Assembly (NCBI GenBank): GCA_024399065.1 | Contig: JAKSIB010000025.1 | Span: 1 to 53,629, forward strand | Direction of reading: 5' to 3' | Length of the DNA: 53,629 nucleotides | Origin: Fibrobacter sp. | GTDB taxonomy: Bacteria > Fibrobacterota > Fibrobacteria > Fibrobacterales > Fibrobacteraceae | Part shown: piece by piece, positions 1 to 7,802 of the stretch | Numbering within the stretch: the stretch's first letter is position 1 | Layout of the letters: the number at the start of each line of letters is the position of its first letter | Position numbers and translations under genes: made by a program | Notes under the pieces: generated by a model | What the model saw: the letters and a program-made list of their open reading frames with translations, nothing else | Told to the model about the DNA's origin: nothing | Databases searched by the model: none

Positions 1-27
1 ATGTTTTCATAGGTGAGCCGAAGGATA

Positions 28-60
28 GACGCTGGAGCCGTTGGCGTAAGCGTCAGTAAT
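28..60. repeat. 33-base direct repeat, copy 1
   Basis: This copy matches 211-243 with one difference (G at 57, A in the other copy). Its ends, GACGCT and AGCGTC, can pair, so each copy is itself a small stem-loop. The spacing between copies is 183 bases and the sequence between them is not duplicated. Confidence 0.8.
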
Positions 61-112
61 GACCGCTCGTGCTAGAATAGAGATAAGTACATCTCGTTAG
101 CACTCGCTCTCA

Positions 113-147
113 CAAAATGCCACTGGTTAACAACCAGTGGCATTTTG
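113..147. terminator. 16-bp perfect stem-loop, probable bidirectional terminator
   Basis: Bases 113-128 pair perfectly with 132-147 around a 3-base loop. An A-run lies at the left foot and a T-run at the right foot, both inside the stem, so it could end transcripts in either direction. The gene it serves lies outside the window or is an RNA I cannot identify. Confidence 0.6.
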
Positions 148-210
148 CTCACGGAGACCTCAAGTCGCGGCGGAGTGCTTGCACTCCGAAATGACCGAGG
201 CGAAGAGGCG

Positions 211-243
211 GACGCTGGAGCCGTTGGCGTAAGCGTCAATAAT
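211..243. repeat. 33-base direct repeat, copy 2
   Basis: Second copy of the element at 28-60, identical except for one base. It sits between the 113-147 stem-loop and the 288-314 terminator. Confidence 0.8.
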
Positions 244-287
244 CCGTAAGGCGAGTGTCGCGGAAATTGAGCTTCGCGAAATTAAAG

Positions 288-314
288 GCACCGGTGATGA
301 ACCGGTGCTTTTTT
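288..314 (+). terminator. Rho-independent terminator
   Basis: GCACCGGT at 288-295 pairs with ACCGGTGC at 301-308, followed by six T. It would stop plus-strand transcripts entering from the left, just before the ribosome binding site of the gene at 343. Confidence 0.8.
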
Positions 315-342
315 ATATATTCAGAAAATATAGGAGGGTCTT

Positions 343-1182
343 ATGAAAAAAATATGTGGTTTAGTCGCAGTATTGTGTGTGACCGTTTCTTTGATAGGAT
401 GCGCTGGTTCTAATAAGCAGGGACTTCCTAATCACATAGATTTCAATAAAACAGAGGCTGCGGAAGTTGCCATGCACGCCGAGGAATTTAGAGTTATGGA
501 TTCCCTCGCCGCTGTTGGTCAACTGTTAGCCTGGCAAGATGGTGTTGCATGGGTGGCGTCAGATTCTTTGATGGCAGATCTTCCAAAAGAACAGTTGAAA
601 AGTATGAAGGGCTGGGTTGCTCAGGGTAATCTGAAGGAAGGCTTTTGTGTGTTCTATGGAAAGGATTCCTCTGGTTACTACCAGTTGGCTCGATACGATT
701 TTACTCCTCAGGGAATGAATCGCGCTACCGCTCGTATGGAAATTCCTGAGGGAGATCTGATGGAACTGGTTCGAATGAACGATTCTGCCTATCAGTTCTT
801 TAAAAATTCTGGAGAAATGTTTAATGTTAAGTATAACACCTATATTCTAAAGGGCGAAAATGGCTATACGTTTTACGCAATTCCAGGTTCGACTTCTAAG
901 TATGTTATTCTGGGTGGGGCTGCTAAGTTGACCATCGATGAAGATTCGTGGAAAGTGGAAAACTTACACAAAAGTCCAATCGCAATGGAATGGAAAGACG
1001 TTAACAAGACTTCTTTTCCCGTTCGAACTTCTTCAATGAGAGATATTCTTAATGAGGCTGACTTTGCTCAGTACTACATCTATGCAAAATCAATGCCTGA
1101 TCAGTATATCAAAACTCGTAAGTATTTGATTGGATTGCTTCGCGACGTTAATGGTAAAATGGCCATTGTCGTTGTGAAATAA
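343..1182 (+). CDS. Putative lipoprotein of unknown function
   Basis: The 279-residue product starts with a lipoprotein signal peptide: a lysine-containing start, a hydrophobic run, then SLIGC with the lipidated cysteine at residue 20. It is therefore expected on a membrane facing the periplasm. I recognise no domain in the rest. It is a mixed soluble-looking sequence with several aromatic and charged stretches and no membrane segments. A strong AGGAGG at 333-338, 4 bases before the ATG, supports the start. It stands alone, between the terminator at 288-314 and the convergent amidase gene, with 23 bases between the two stop codons. Confidence 0.8.
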   Translation: MKKICGLVAVLCVTVSLIGCAGSNKQGLPNHIDFNKTEAAEVAMHAEEFRVMDSLAAVGQLLAWQDGVAWVASDSLMADLPKEQLKSMKGWVAQGNLKEGFCVFYGKDSSGYYQLARYDFTPQGMNRATARMEIPEGDLMELVRMNDSAYQFFKNSGEMFNVKYNTYILKGENGYTFYAIPGSTSKYVILGGAAKLTIDEDSWKVENLHKSPIAMEWKDVNKTSFPVRTSSMRDILNEADFAQYYIYAKSMPDQYIKTRKYLIGLLRDVNGKMAIVVVK

Positions 1183-1205
1183 AATTGCTATTGCAACAGT
1201 GAGTC

Positions 1206-2330
1206 TTATCGTCCTAATGTCTCGCGGTAGTTGTGGACTGCTTCCTTGTAGCTTGCCACGGCCTTGGAAATGCGTTCTGCGATGTCCTTCTGGCCGGCGT
1301 CGCTCATCATGTAGGCTTCGTCTTCCAGGTTGCTGATGAAGCCGATTTCGTAGAGCACGGCGGGCATCAATGCGCCTACGAGGACCATGAAGCCGGCACC
1401 GCCTACGCCGCCAGCTTGCTTGCGGATCTTGTAGCCCTCATTGGCCTTGAGAAGTTCTTCGGTGAACATGTAGCTGTTCTGCTTGTACTTTTCTAGGCGG
1501 GCTTCAAGCTTGAACCACTCGATGGGGGAGAGTTCCTCCTTGGCGTTTTTTTCGCCATAGAGGGTGGCCACCTTGTTTTCGCGGCGGGCGATGGCCTTGT
1601 CTTCTTCGCTTTCGGGAGCGCGGAGCACGTAGACGTGGTAGCCCTTGATTTGCTTCTTACGTTCGGGAGTGGCGTCCACGGCGTTGCAGTGGAGGCTGAT
1701 GAAGAGGTCGCCGTCCCACTGGTTCGCAAGATTGGCGCGCTGGCCCAGTTCGATGAACACGTCCTTGTCGCGGGTCATCTTCACGTTGAAGCCTTCCTTT
1801 TCAAGTTCCTTCTTCAGGAGCTTGCCCACGGTAAGCACGATGTCCTTTTCCTGGGCGTTGACGCCGAGAGCGCCGGAGTCCTTGCCGCCGTGGCCGGGGT
1901 CAATGACGATGGTCTTGACTTCGCGGGTGCCTGCGGTTTCGTTCTTGGGGGTTGCGACTGTCTTCGAGGATGTGCTAGACGTTGCCGCTGTCACGGCGAC
2001 AGGTGCTGCAGAGGAACTGGAAACGGCCACGACAACACCGAACAAATTCTTGATGTCGTTCTCGTTGATCCAGATTTTTCCGTTCACAAGTTCAGGGGCG
2101 GAAGCCAGCTGCACAGCCTTGGCGCCTACATAGGCGTAGGGGAGACCGATGGCGAACTTTGCCGTGTCCTTGGCGGAAACCAGCTTGAATGTCTTTTGGA
2201 CGGGATACCAGTGGAAAGATGCTTTCTGTTCCTTGGCCACGACTTCAACGTCAACCTTGGACGCGCCTGCTGCCCAGAGGCTTGTGACGCATGCAACGCA
2301 GAAAAGCAAAAACCACAGGATCTTCTTCAT
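1206..2330 (-). CDS. N-acetylmuramoyl-L-alanine amidase (Amidase_3 family)
   Basis: Zinc enzyme that cuts the amide bond between MurNAc and the stem peptide, used in daughter-cell separation and wall turnover. The 374-residue protein has a signal peptide (about 1-20), an N-terminal domain that could be AMIN-like, an Ala/Ser/Thr-rich linker (about 100-130) and a catalytic domain from about 140. That domain shows IDPGHGG with a zinc histidine, ELGQRANLAN, SLHCNA with another zinc histidine, and VLYEIGF with the catalytic glutamate. Its ATG overlaps the smpB stop codon by one base (TAATG), so it is translationally coupled as the last gene of the argC-obgE-smpB run. The exact paralogue (AmiA, B or C type) cannot be named from sequence alone. 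Confidence 0.92.
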   Translation of the reverse strand: MKKILWFLLFCVACVTSLWAAGASKVDVEVVAKEQKASFHWYPVQKTFKLVSAKDTAKFAIGLPYAYVGAKAVQLASAPELVNGKIWINENDIKNLFGVVVAVSSSSAAPVAVTAATSSTSSKTVATPKNETAGTREVKTIVIDPGHGGKDSGALGVNAQEKDIVLTVGKLLKKELEKEGFNVKMTRDKDVFIELGQRANLANQWDGDLFISLHCNAVDATPERKKQIKGYHVYVLRAPESEEDKAIARRENKVATLYGEKNAKEELSPIEWFKLEARLEKYKQNSYMFTEELLKANEGYKIRKQAGGVGGAGFMVLVGALMPAVLYEIGFISNLEDEAYMMSDAGQKDIAERISKAVASYKEAVHNYRETLGR

Positions 2331-2800
2331 TACTTGTGTGCCTTTGCTGCTCGAGCCATTTCCATCTTGGCGTCTCGTTCCATAATGGATTGACGCTTGT
2401 CGTGCTGGTCCTTACCGCGGCAGATTCCCATTTCAAGTTTTGCGCGACGGTTCTTGAAGTAGATCTTCAGCGGGATGAGGGTGCAGCCCTTCTGTTCCTT
2501 GGCCTTGCGCATCTTCTGGATTTCGTGGGCGTGAGCCAGGAGCTTGCGCTTGCGGGCAGGGAAGTGGTTGAAACGGTTTGCGAAAAGGTATTCGTCAATG
2601 TGGGCGCCCACCAGCCAGAGCTGGTCCTTCTCGTCGTCGATGTCGATCCATGCTTCGCCGATGGTACACTTGCCGTCGCGAATAGACTTCACTTCGGAAC
2701 CGATGAGCATGATGCCCACCTCGAAGGTCTCGTCCACGAAATAGAGGTGGTTGGCCTTTCTATTCTGGATGACTGGTGTTGCCTGTTCTTTCTTAGCCAT
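2330..2800 (-). CDS. smpB: SsrA-binding protein SmpB
   Basis: Partner of tmRNA in trans-translation, which frees ribosomes stalled on broken mRNA. The 156-residue length fits the family. Typical segments are visible: GSEVKSIRDGKC near the start, a NRFNHFPARKRKLLAH segment in the middle, IPLKIYFKNRRAKLEMG, and a basic C-terminal tail beginning GKDQHDKR that enters the ribosomal decoding centre. The gene lies 13 bases after obgE and overlaps the amidase start by one base. No tmRNA gene was found in this window. Confidence 0.97.
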   Translation of the reverse strand: MAKKEQATPVIQNRKANHLYFVDETFEVGIMLIGSEVKSIRDGKCTIGEAWIDIDDEKDQLWLVGAHIDEYLFANRFNHFPARKRKLLAHAHEIQKMRKAKEQKGCTLIPLKIYFKNRRAKLEMGICRGKDQHDKRQSIMERDAKMEMARAAKAHK

Positions 2801-2813
2801 TGACGGTTAAACC

Positions 2814-3941
2814 TTATTTCTTCTTTGCTGCCGGCTTACGTGCAGCGGGCTTCTTTGCGGCGGACTTTGCTGCAGTTGCAGCCTTGCGGGCAGCCTTTGC
2901 CTTGGTCTTGTCTGCGGCCTTGGGAGTCTTGGATTCCACGAGCTTCTTGGATTCCCAGCCCACCTTCTTCTTTTGGACGTGAGGAACAGCTGCGTCCAAG
3001 GCTTCCTGAAGTTCCTGGCAGCCTTCGCCAGTGAATGCGGAAGTGACGATAACCTTTTCGCCGTTTTCCTTGAACTGCTTGATGGCGGCGTCGATACCCA
3101 GGTCGCTCTTGTTCAGCGCAATGACGTAGGGCTTCTGTGCAAGCTTCGGATGGAATGCTGCAAGTTCACCCTTGAGGACAGCAAACTGTTCGTAGGCGTT
3201 GTCCATGAAACCGTCGATTACGAACAAAAGAGTGTGAGTACGTTCGATGTGCTTCAGGAACTGATGACCCAGGCCCTTTCCTTCGCTGGCGCCTTCCAAA
3301 AGACCCGGAATATCTGCAACCACGAAGCTATGGCCGTGCATCTGCACAATGCCAAGTACCGGTTCTAGGGTGGTAAAGGGATAGTCGCCCACCTTCGGGC
3401 GGCCGCTGGAAATCTTGTTCACCAGGCTGGACTTGCCTGCGTTGGGGAAGCCCACCAGACCGACGTCTGCCATGAGCTTAAGTTCCAGGGAGAGGACGCG
3501 CTTTTCGCCAGCTTCGCCGGGGAGGCACTTGCGGGGAGCCTGGTTGGACGGTGTTGCAAAATGCTGGTTGCCCATACCGCCCTTGCCGCCGCGTGCTGCG
3601 ATCCAGCGCTGGCCGTCTTCGGTAAGGTCTGCGAGAATACGGCCTTCTTCGTCCTTCACGATGGTTCCGCGGGGAACGCCGACGACGAGGTCGTCTGCAG
3701 AAGCGCCGGTGCAACGCTTGGCACCGCCGGGCTGGCCGTTCTGAGCTTTGTAGACGCGGGTGTTGCCCATGTCCAACAGGGTAGAATACTGTTCGTTGAC
3801 TTGGAGGATAACGTGACCGCCACGGCCGCCGTCACCGCCATCGGGGCCGCCCAGGGGAACAAACTTTTCGCGGTGGAAACTGCAGATGCCGTCGCCGCCT
3901 TTGCCGGAGCGTACTTCGATTGATTTTTCGTCTAAAAACAT
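2814..3941 (-). CDS. obgE: GTPase Obg/CgtA with a basic C-terminal tail
   Basis: Ribosome-associated GTPase involved in large-subunit assembly and growth control. The 375-residue protein has the glycine-rich Obg fold (about 1-157), then the G domain with GFPNAGKSS (G1), YPFTT (G2), DIPGL (G3), NKSD (G4) and a SAF motif (G5). The tail after about residue 335 is very rich in lysine and alanine, resembling a histone H1 tail, and stands where some relatives have an OCT domain. There is no Shine-Dalgarno sequence: a 7-base repeat array ends 3 bases before the ATG. Gene order on this strand is argC, obgE, smpB, amidase. Confidence 0.95.
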   Translation of the reverse strand: MFLDEKSIEVRSGKGGDGICSFHREKFVPLGGPDGGDGGRGGHVILQVNEQYSTLLDMGNTRVYKAQNGQPGGAKRCTGASADDLVVGVPRGTIVKDEEGRILADLTEDGQRWIAARGGKGGMGNQHFATPSNQAPRKCLPGEAGEKRVLSLELKLMADVGLVGFPNAGKSSLVNKISSGRPKVGDYPFTTLEPVLGIVQMHGHSFVVADIPGLLEGASEGKGLGHQFLKHIERTHTLLFVIDGFMDNAYEQFAVLKGELAAFHPKLAQKPYVIALNKSDLGIDAAIKQFKENGEKVIVTSAFTGEGCQELQEALDAAVPHVQKKKVGWESKKLVESKTPKAADKTKAKAARKAATAAKSAAKKPAARKPAAKKK

Positions 3942-3944
3942 ATT

Positions 3945-4013
3945 AGGTTCGAGGTACGAGGTGTGAGCTCGTCGCTTCGCTCCTTTGAGGTTGAGTTAGG
4001 CGGCTTTGCCGCG
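3945..4013. repeat. Heptamer array plus GC mini-hairpin before obgE
   Basis: Bases 3945-3967 read as three 7-base words, AGGTTCG, AGGTACG and AGGTGTG. After a less regular stretch comes a small hairpin, GCGGC-TTT-GCCGC, at 4000-4012. The array lies between argC and obgE and ends 3 bases before the obgE start. The same hairpin sequence recurs at 5053-5065. Confidence 0.75.
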
Positions 4014-4016
4014 GTC

Positions 4017-4991
4017 TTACAGGCCTAAAGTTTCTTCCAAGCCCAGGGCGATGTTCATGTTCTGGATGGCGGCGCCGCTAGCGCCCTTGCCCAGGTTGTC
4101 GATAATGGTTGTAACCTGCATAACGGTTTCGTTGCCGAACACCTGGATGCAAGCATTGTTAGTGCCGTTGCAAATGGTGGGGTTCAGGCGACCGTTAACA
4201 AGTGCCGGGGAAACAGCGGGAGCTGCTTCGTAAGGCATGACGGATACAAAGTTGGAACCTTCGTAATGCTTTGCCAGAACTTCGGTAAGTTCTTCCGGAG
4301 TGACCTTCTTGGTCAGCTGGTTTGCAAAGATGGCGACAGTCACAGCCATGCCCTTGTAGTAGGGGCCAAGTACCGGGTTGAAGAACGGAGTGTTTTCCAG
4401 TTCGCAGTACTTCTTCATTTCAGGAAGGTGCTTGTGAGCGAGAGCCAATGCATAAGGTGCCGGAGCCATGATGGCGAGGGATTCGCCGGGCTTGTGGCCG
4501 AGGGCTGCTTCCTCTTCATATTCGGCAATGAGCTTCTTGCCACCGCCGGAGTAACCGGTGAGGCTGTAGGCTGCAACGTTTGCGGATTTCGGGAGGAGGC
4601 CGCTTGCAATCAGCGGGTGAACTCCCAGAATGAAACCGGTGGCGTGGCAGCCGGGATTTGCAATGCGCTTTGCCTTGCTGATAGCTTCACGCTGTGCAGC
4701 GGAAAGTTCAGGCATCCCGTAGGTCCAGTCGGGATTGACGCGGTGAGCGGTAGATGCATCGATGATGCAGGTGTTGGGATTGGTGCAGAGGGCTGCGCTT
4801 TCTACAGCTGCAGCATCCGGCAGACACAGGAAGGTCACGTCGGATTCATTGATCAATCTCTGACGTTCGTTCACATCCTTACGGAGTTCCGGATCGATGC
4901 GGAGAACTTCAACATCAGTACGCTTTGCAAGGCGGTCATAAATCTGAAGACCGGTGGTACCTGCTTCGCCATCAACAAAAATCTTGAACAT
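4017..4991 (-). CDS. argC: N-acetyl-gamma-glutamyl-phosphate reductase (type 2)
   Basis: Third step of arginine biosynthesis: NADPH-dependent reduction of N-acetylglutamyl phosphate to the semialdehyde. The start IFVDGEAGTTGLQIYDRL is the nucleotide-binding loop of the shorter type 2 ArgC family, and the 324-residue length fits that type. The catalytic cysteine is Cys115 in NPGCHATGF. A typical C-terminal histidine/glycine region follows (AYSLTGYSGGGKK). An AAGGAA lies about 9 bases before the ATG. No other arginine genes are in the window, so it appears detached from the pathway and is grouped instead with obgE and smpB. Confidence 0.94.
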   Translation of the reverse strand: MFKIFVDGEAGTTGLQIYDRLAKRTDVEVLRIDPELRKDVNERQRLINESDVTFLCLPDAAAVESAALCTNPNTCIIDASTAHRVNPDWTYGMPELSAAQREAISKAKRIANPGCHATGFILGVHPLIASGLLPKSANVAAYSLTGYSGGGKKLIAEYEEEAALGHKPGESLAIMAPAPYALALAHKHLPEMKKYCELENTPFFNPVLGPYYKGMAVTVAIFANQLTKKVTPEELTEVLAKHYEGSNFVSVMPYEAAPAVSPALVNGRLNPTICNGTNNACIQVFGNETVMQVTTIIDNLGKGASGAAIQNMNIALGLEETLGL

Positions 4992-5019
4992 TGCAATATT
5001 CCTTATGGAAAAGGTTTTA

Positions 5020-5127
5020 GGCTCCAGGTTTGAGGTTCCAGGTATTAGCTACGCGGCTTTGCCGCTTACTAGAGCTGCGCCCTTGGCGCCATTAATTACC
5101 TGAGGCCTCTTGCCTGTAACCTGAGGC
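5020..5127. repeat. Composite element: inverted heptamer arms around two GC hairpins
   Basis: The left arm (5020-5046) reads GGCTCCA, GGTTTGA, GGTTCCA, GGTATTA. The right arm (about 5096-5127) carries the same kind of 7-base words on the other strand (CCTGAGG, CCTCTTG, CCTGTAA, CCTGAGG). Between them are hairpins GCGGC-TTT-GCCGC (5053-5065) and GCGCC/GGCGC (5077-5089). The element fills the gap between the YchJ-like gene and argC and reaches the YchJ-like stop codon. Confidence 0.75.
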
Positions 5128-5622
5128 CTACTTGCCAGCGCCGCAGCACTTCTTGTACTTCTTGCCGGAACCGCACGGGCACGGATCGTTACGACCCACA
5201 TCCGGTTCGGTCTTCTTCACGGTTTCCTGCTTCACAGCACGGCCATCGTAGAAGAACCAGGCACCGCCGACCTTGTGGAATTCGCCAAGTTCGTGGTGGT
5301 TGCGGGTAACGTTGCCCTGCTTGAAGCGAGCGATGAATTCGACCCAACCGATGTTCTTTTCTTCTTCGGTCTTGGTCTGCTTGATTTCGATGCCGAGCCA
5401 TTCAGACTGCTTGCTCCATGCTTCTACGCTGGGTTCGTCGAAGTCGTCACGCTGGGTAGCTTCGAGAGATTCCTTGAGCCACTTGATTTCGTGCTTGACG
5501 TAAGCGGTGTAGCGAGAACGCATCAAAGCTTCGGGAGAAGCTGCAAGAGCAGTCTGCTTGATGATAGGTTCGCAGCATTCGCAATATTCCTTACCGGAAC
5601 CGCAGGGACATAAATCAGCCAT
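5128..5622 (-). CDS. YchJ-like SEC-C motif protein (UPF0225 type)
   Basis: The 164-residue product starts and ends with zinc-binding SEC-C motifs: [14 protein letters not shown] at residues 4-17 and [16 protein letters not shown] near the C-terminus. Between them is the NTF2-like core of the YchJ family, with [15 protein letters not shown] and a [10 protein letters not shown] segment. The family role is not established; the SEC-C fold in SecA binds zinc and SecB. The start is supported by GAGG about 6 bases upstream. Likely soluble and cytoplasmic. Confidence 0.88.
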   Translation of the reverse strand: MADLCPCGSGKEYCECCEPIIKQTALAASPEALMRSRYTAYVKHEIKWLKESLEATQRDDFDEPSVEAWSKQSEWLGIEIKQTKTEEEKNIGWVEFIARFKQGNVTRNHHELGEFHKVGGAWFFYDGRAVKQETVKKTEPDVGRNDPCPCGSGKKYKKCCGAGK

Positions 5623-5663
5623 AATTACCTCGTTAAAAGTGTGAAAATTTTCAAGGAAAAGAT

Positions 5664-5876
5664 AGAAATTAGACGAGAGACGAGATATACGAAACTTTGA
5701 ACTTTAGTTCAAAATAGTTGAGTTATCCACCTTGTGGAGACGAGAGACGGGAGAAATGGGCTGGAATTAGATGAGAGACGAGAGACGAGAGAAATGGGCT
5801 GGAATTAGACGAGAGACGAAAGATGAGAGACGGGAGAAATGGGCTGGAATTAGACGAGAGAGGAGAAATGAAAGAA
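5664..5876. repeat. Heptamer-rich tandem block (GAGACGA words)
   Basis: The word GAGACGA and close variants repeat with a 7-base period in several runs. Superimposed is a larger unit ending in GAAATGGGCTGGAATTAGA that occurs three times (ends near 5770, 5810 and 5855), followed by a partial fourth unit. The larger units differ in how many heptamers they contain, as expected for slippage. Confidence 0.8.
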
Positions 5877-5939
5877 AGGATGAAGAATGTGGATAATGGT
5901 GGCGTTCCCACGACCTCTTCTCTTATACTTCGTAAAAAA

Positions 5940-6002
5940 AAGACGAAAGGTTTTATCCTCTCGTCTTTCGTCTGTAGGCTCGAAGAGCCGTTCTTTCGTC
6001 TA
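5940..6002. repeat. TCGTCTT heptamer element with central hairpin
   Basis: AGACGAAAGG is followed by its approximate inverse CCTCTCGTCT, then by TTTCGTCTGTAG, a hairpin GGCTC-GAA-GAGCC, and CGTTCTTTCGTCT. The second half closely matches the element between groES and groEL at 12880-12937. It ends at the stop codon of the methyltransferase gene, so it may also act as its transcript end. Confidence 0.75.
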
Positions 6003-6004
6003 AA

Positions 6005-6625
6005 TTACAAGCACTTCTTGAGGAGCCAGAATTCTTCCTTGCCGCCCCGGCCCGGGAGGCTGCCTACAGCCGGAATGCGGTCGACGATATCGAACACGCC
6101 GTCGAGACGAGCCATGAGTTCGCCTTCGCTGGTGCAGTGGGGAGGACCCTGGAGGGTCTTGCCGTTCATCAGCGGATACATGAGGGAAATCAAAAGGCCG
6201 TCGTCCTTCAGCATCTTGTAGCAGACTTCAAAGTATTCATCGCGGCGGCCCGGATGAATAGCGGTGAAGGTGCAGTAGTCATAGACGATATCGAACTGCT
6301 GGCCGCCGCGCTTTGCATCCTTCGGGGAAAGGGTGAAAAGGTCCAAATCCAAGGAACGGAGGTTCTTGTGCTTGCGGCTCAAATGGTCCAGTTCATCAAC
6401 TGCAGTAGGTGCAAAATCAACTGCCAAAACGTCGTGACCGCGGAGGGCCCATGCTTCGGCATCGTAACCAAAGCCAGCGCCGGGAACGAGGACGGAGCCA
6501 GTTGCGGGGCAGGCGGGATTCTTGAAGAATTCCAACAAGGCGGGTGTTGCCTTCTTGGCGTTCCAGTAGTCCTTACCTTCGGCGTAGAGGTTGTCCCAGA
6601 AATCCGGGAGGTTCTGTGTTAACAT
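6005..6625 (-). CDS. TPMT-like class I SAM-dependent methyltransferase
   Basis: The 206-residue protein has the start typical of the thiopurine S-methyltransferase family (FWDNLYAEGKDYWN), the SAM-binding motif VLVPGAGFGYDAEAWALRG at about 46-64, an acidic residue in VLAVDFAP that should bind the ribose, and FDIVYDYCTFTAIHP as the motif IV region. The natural substrate is unknown; relatives methylate thiols, selenium or halides. AAGGAA lies 8 bases before the ATG. It starts 19 bases after the rlmN stop, so the two are likely cotranscribed. Confidence 0.82.
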   Translation of the reverse strand: MLTQNLPDFWDNLYAEGKDYWNAKKATPALLEFFKNPACPATGSVLVPGAGFGYDAEAWALRGHDVLAVDFAPTAVDELDHLSRKHKNLRSLDLDLFTLSPKDAKRGGQQFDIVYDYCTFTAIHPGRRDEYFEVCYKMLKDDGLLISLMYPLMNGKTLQGPPHCTSEGELMARLDGVFDIVDRIPAVGSLPGRGGKEEFWLLKKCL

Positions 6626-6644
6626 AAGTTATTCCTTTTCTCTT

Positions 6645-7769
6645 CTAATTGGACTTCGGGGTTGCATCGGGGAGGCTGTGGCCGCGTTCAAATGCTTCCT
6701 GGTTGTCCCTGTTCTTCTTGTAAGCGAGCTGGCCGCAGGCGGCAAGAATGTCTCGGCCGCGGGCGGTACGAATCGTGATCTGGATCTGTGCTGCACGGAC
6801 TGCGGCGAGGAAGGTGTCCACTTCGTCGGGGGTGGGTGCATGCAAGTTGGGATCGTCACCATCGTTCAGGATGATGGCGTTCACCTTCACGCGGCGAGGA
6901 GCGCAAATGCGGATTAGTTCCTTGGCTGCCTTGGGGGTGCAAGTGATGTTCTGGATCAGAACGAATTCGAAAGTCACATAGTTATCGGTACGACGGATGT
7001 ATTCGTCAACAGCTTCCAAAAGTTTTTCGATGGGCCAGATGTTGTTCACCGGCATGACGGAGGAACGATACTCGTTGTTGGTGCTGTTGAGGCTGATGGC
7101 CAGGCAGCAGGGAGTATTGCGGTCCACGAGTTCCTTGATACGGGGAACAACGCCGGAGGTGCTGACAGTCATGCGCTTTGCGCCCATGTTGAACAACTTC
7201 TGGTTATGCAACGTGCAGCAGACACGGTGTACGTTTTCGATGTTGTTCAGGGGTTCACCCATGCCCATGAAAATGATGTTGGTGACCTGAGCGACGTTGC
7301 CGTCTTCAGCGAGAATACCCGCATCCTTCAGGTACCAGTTTACGTTCAAAATTTCTTCAAGAATTTCGCCGGCTTCCAGGTTGCGGAAGAAACCCATCTT
7401 TGCAGTACGGCAGAAAGCGCAGTTCATGGCGCAGCCCACCTGGGTGGACACGCAGACAGAAAAACGACCGTTTGCCGGAATCATGACTGTTTCGATGTGG
7501 TAGCCGTCGTGGGTTTCAAAAAGCCACTTGACGGTACCATCCACAGAGACCATGTGCTGGTCTTCCTTGAGGGAACGCAGTTCAAACTGCTTTGCCATCT
7601 TTTCGCGGAGGGCGGGCGAAATATTCACCATTTCGTCGTAGGAACGGACCTGCTGACAAAAGAGCCACTTCTGAATTTGGTCGGCTCTAAAGGGCTTTTC
7701 ATTAACGTCTCTCAGCCAAGCCTTAAGCTCGTCTGTAGTCAGTGTTTTAATGTTGCGCGGCCATTCCAT
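6645..7769 (-). CDS. rlmN: 23S rRNA (A2503)/tRNA (A37) C2-methyltransferase RlmN
   Basis: Radical SAM enzyme that methylates C2 of A2503 in 23S rRNA and of A37 in some tRNAs. The family start KPFRADQIQKWLF is present, followed by the cluster motif CAMNCAFC (CX3CX2C), GMGEPLNN and a conserved STSG. The second catalytic cysteine lies in AACGQL near the C-terminus. I chose the ATG at 7769 (374 residues), because the frame upstream only offers a TTG three codons earlier. No clear Shine-Dalgarno sequence is seen. Confidence 0.95.
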   Translation of the reverse strand: MEWPRNIKTLTTDELKAWLRDVNEKPFRADQIQKWLFCQQVRSYDEMVNISPALREKMAKQFELRSLKEDQHMVSVDGTVKWLFETHDGYHIETVMIPANGRFSVCVSTQVGCAMNCAFCRTAKMGFFRNLEAGEILEEILNVNWYLKDAGILAEDGNVAQVTNIIFMGMGEPLNNIENVHRVCCTLHNQKLFNMGAKRMTVSTSGVVPRIKELVDRNTPCCLAISLNSTNNEYRSSVMPVNNIWPIEKLLEAVDEYIRRTDNYVTFEFVLIQNITCTPKAAKELIRICAPRRVKVNAIILNDGDDPNLHAPTPDEVDTFLAAVRAAQIQITIRTARGRDILAACGQLAYKKNRDNQEAFERGHSLPDATPKSN

Positions 7770-7802
7770 AGGTCGCAAAGATAGTAAAAAATAACCTTTT
7801 TG

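Larger units (their letters stand above)
1..342. other. Structured noncoding leader region, no gene seen
   Basis: I see no reading frame here. The stretch is packed with inverted repeats: a nested stem using GTGCTA and TAGCAC around 69-102, a 16-bp perfect hairpin at 113-147, a GGAGTG/CACTCC hairpin near 172-187, a duplicated 33-base element, and a terminator at 288-314. It is probably the 3' end of a transcript that starts outside the window, followed by the leader of the lipoprotein gene at 343. Confidence 0.5.
5623..6004. other. Gene-free spacer filled with repeats
   Basis: No credible gene lies here. An open frame on the minus strand at 5723-5911 simply reads through the repeat units. 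The spacer holds two repeat blocks, annotated separately at 5664-5876 and 5940-6002, a TCCAC/GTGGA mini-hairpin near 5726, and a DnaA-box-like 9-mer at 5888-5896. The promoter of the YchJ-like gene should lie in its left part, but I cannot assign it. Confidence 0.6.

Noticed and set aside
97-187. CIRCE heat-shock operator (TTAGCACTC at 97-105)
   Set aside because: The exact left half is present, but the right half is not at the required 9-base distance; the nearest GAGTGCT is about 67 bases away and part of another hairpin.
5723-5896. Replication origin suggested by DnaA-box-like 9-mers at 5723 and 5888
   Set aside because: Only one exact 9-mer and one near match, no cluster, no AT-rich unwinding element and no dnaA, dnaN or similar gene nearby.
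5723-5911. 62-codon serine/proline-rich open frame
   Set aside because: It is a reading of the GAGACGA repeat block and has no other coding signs.
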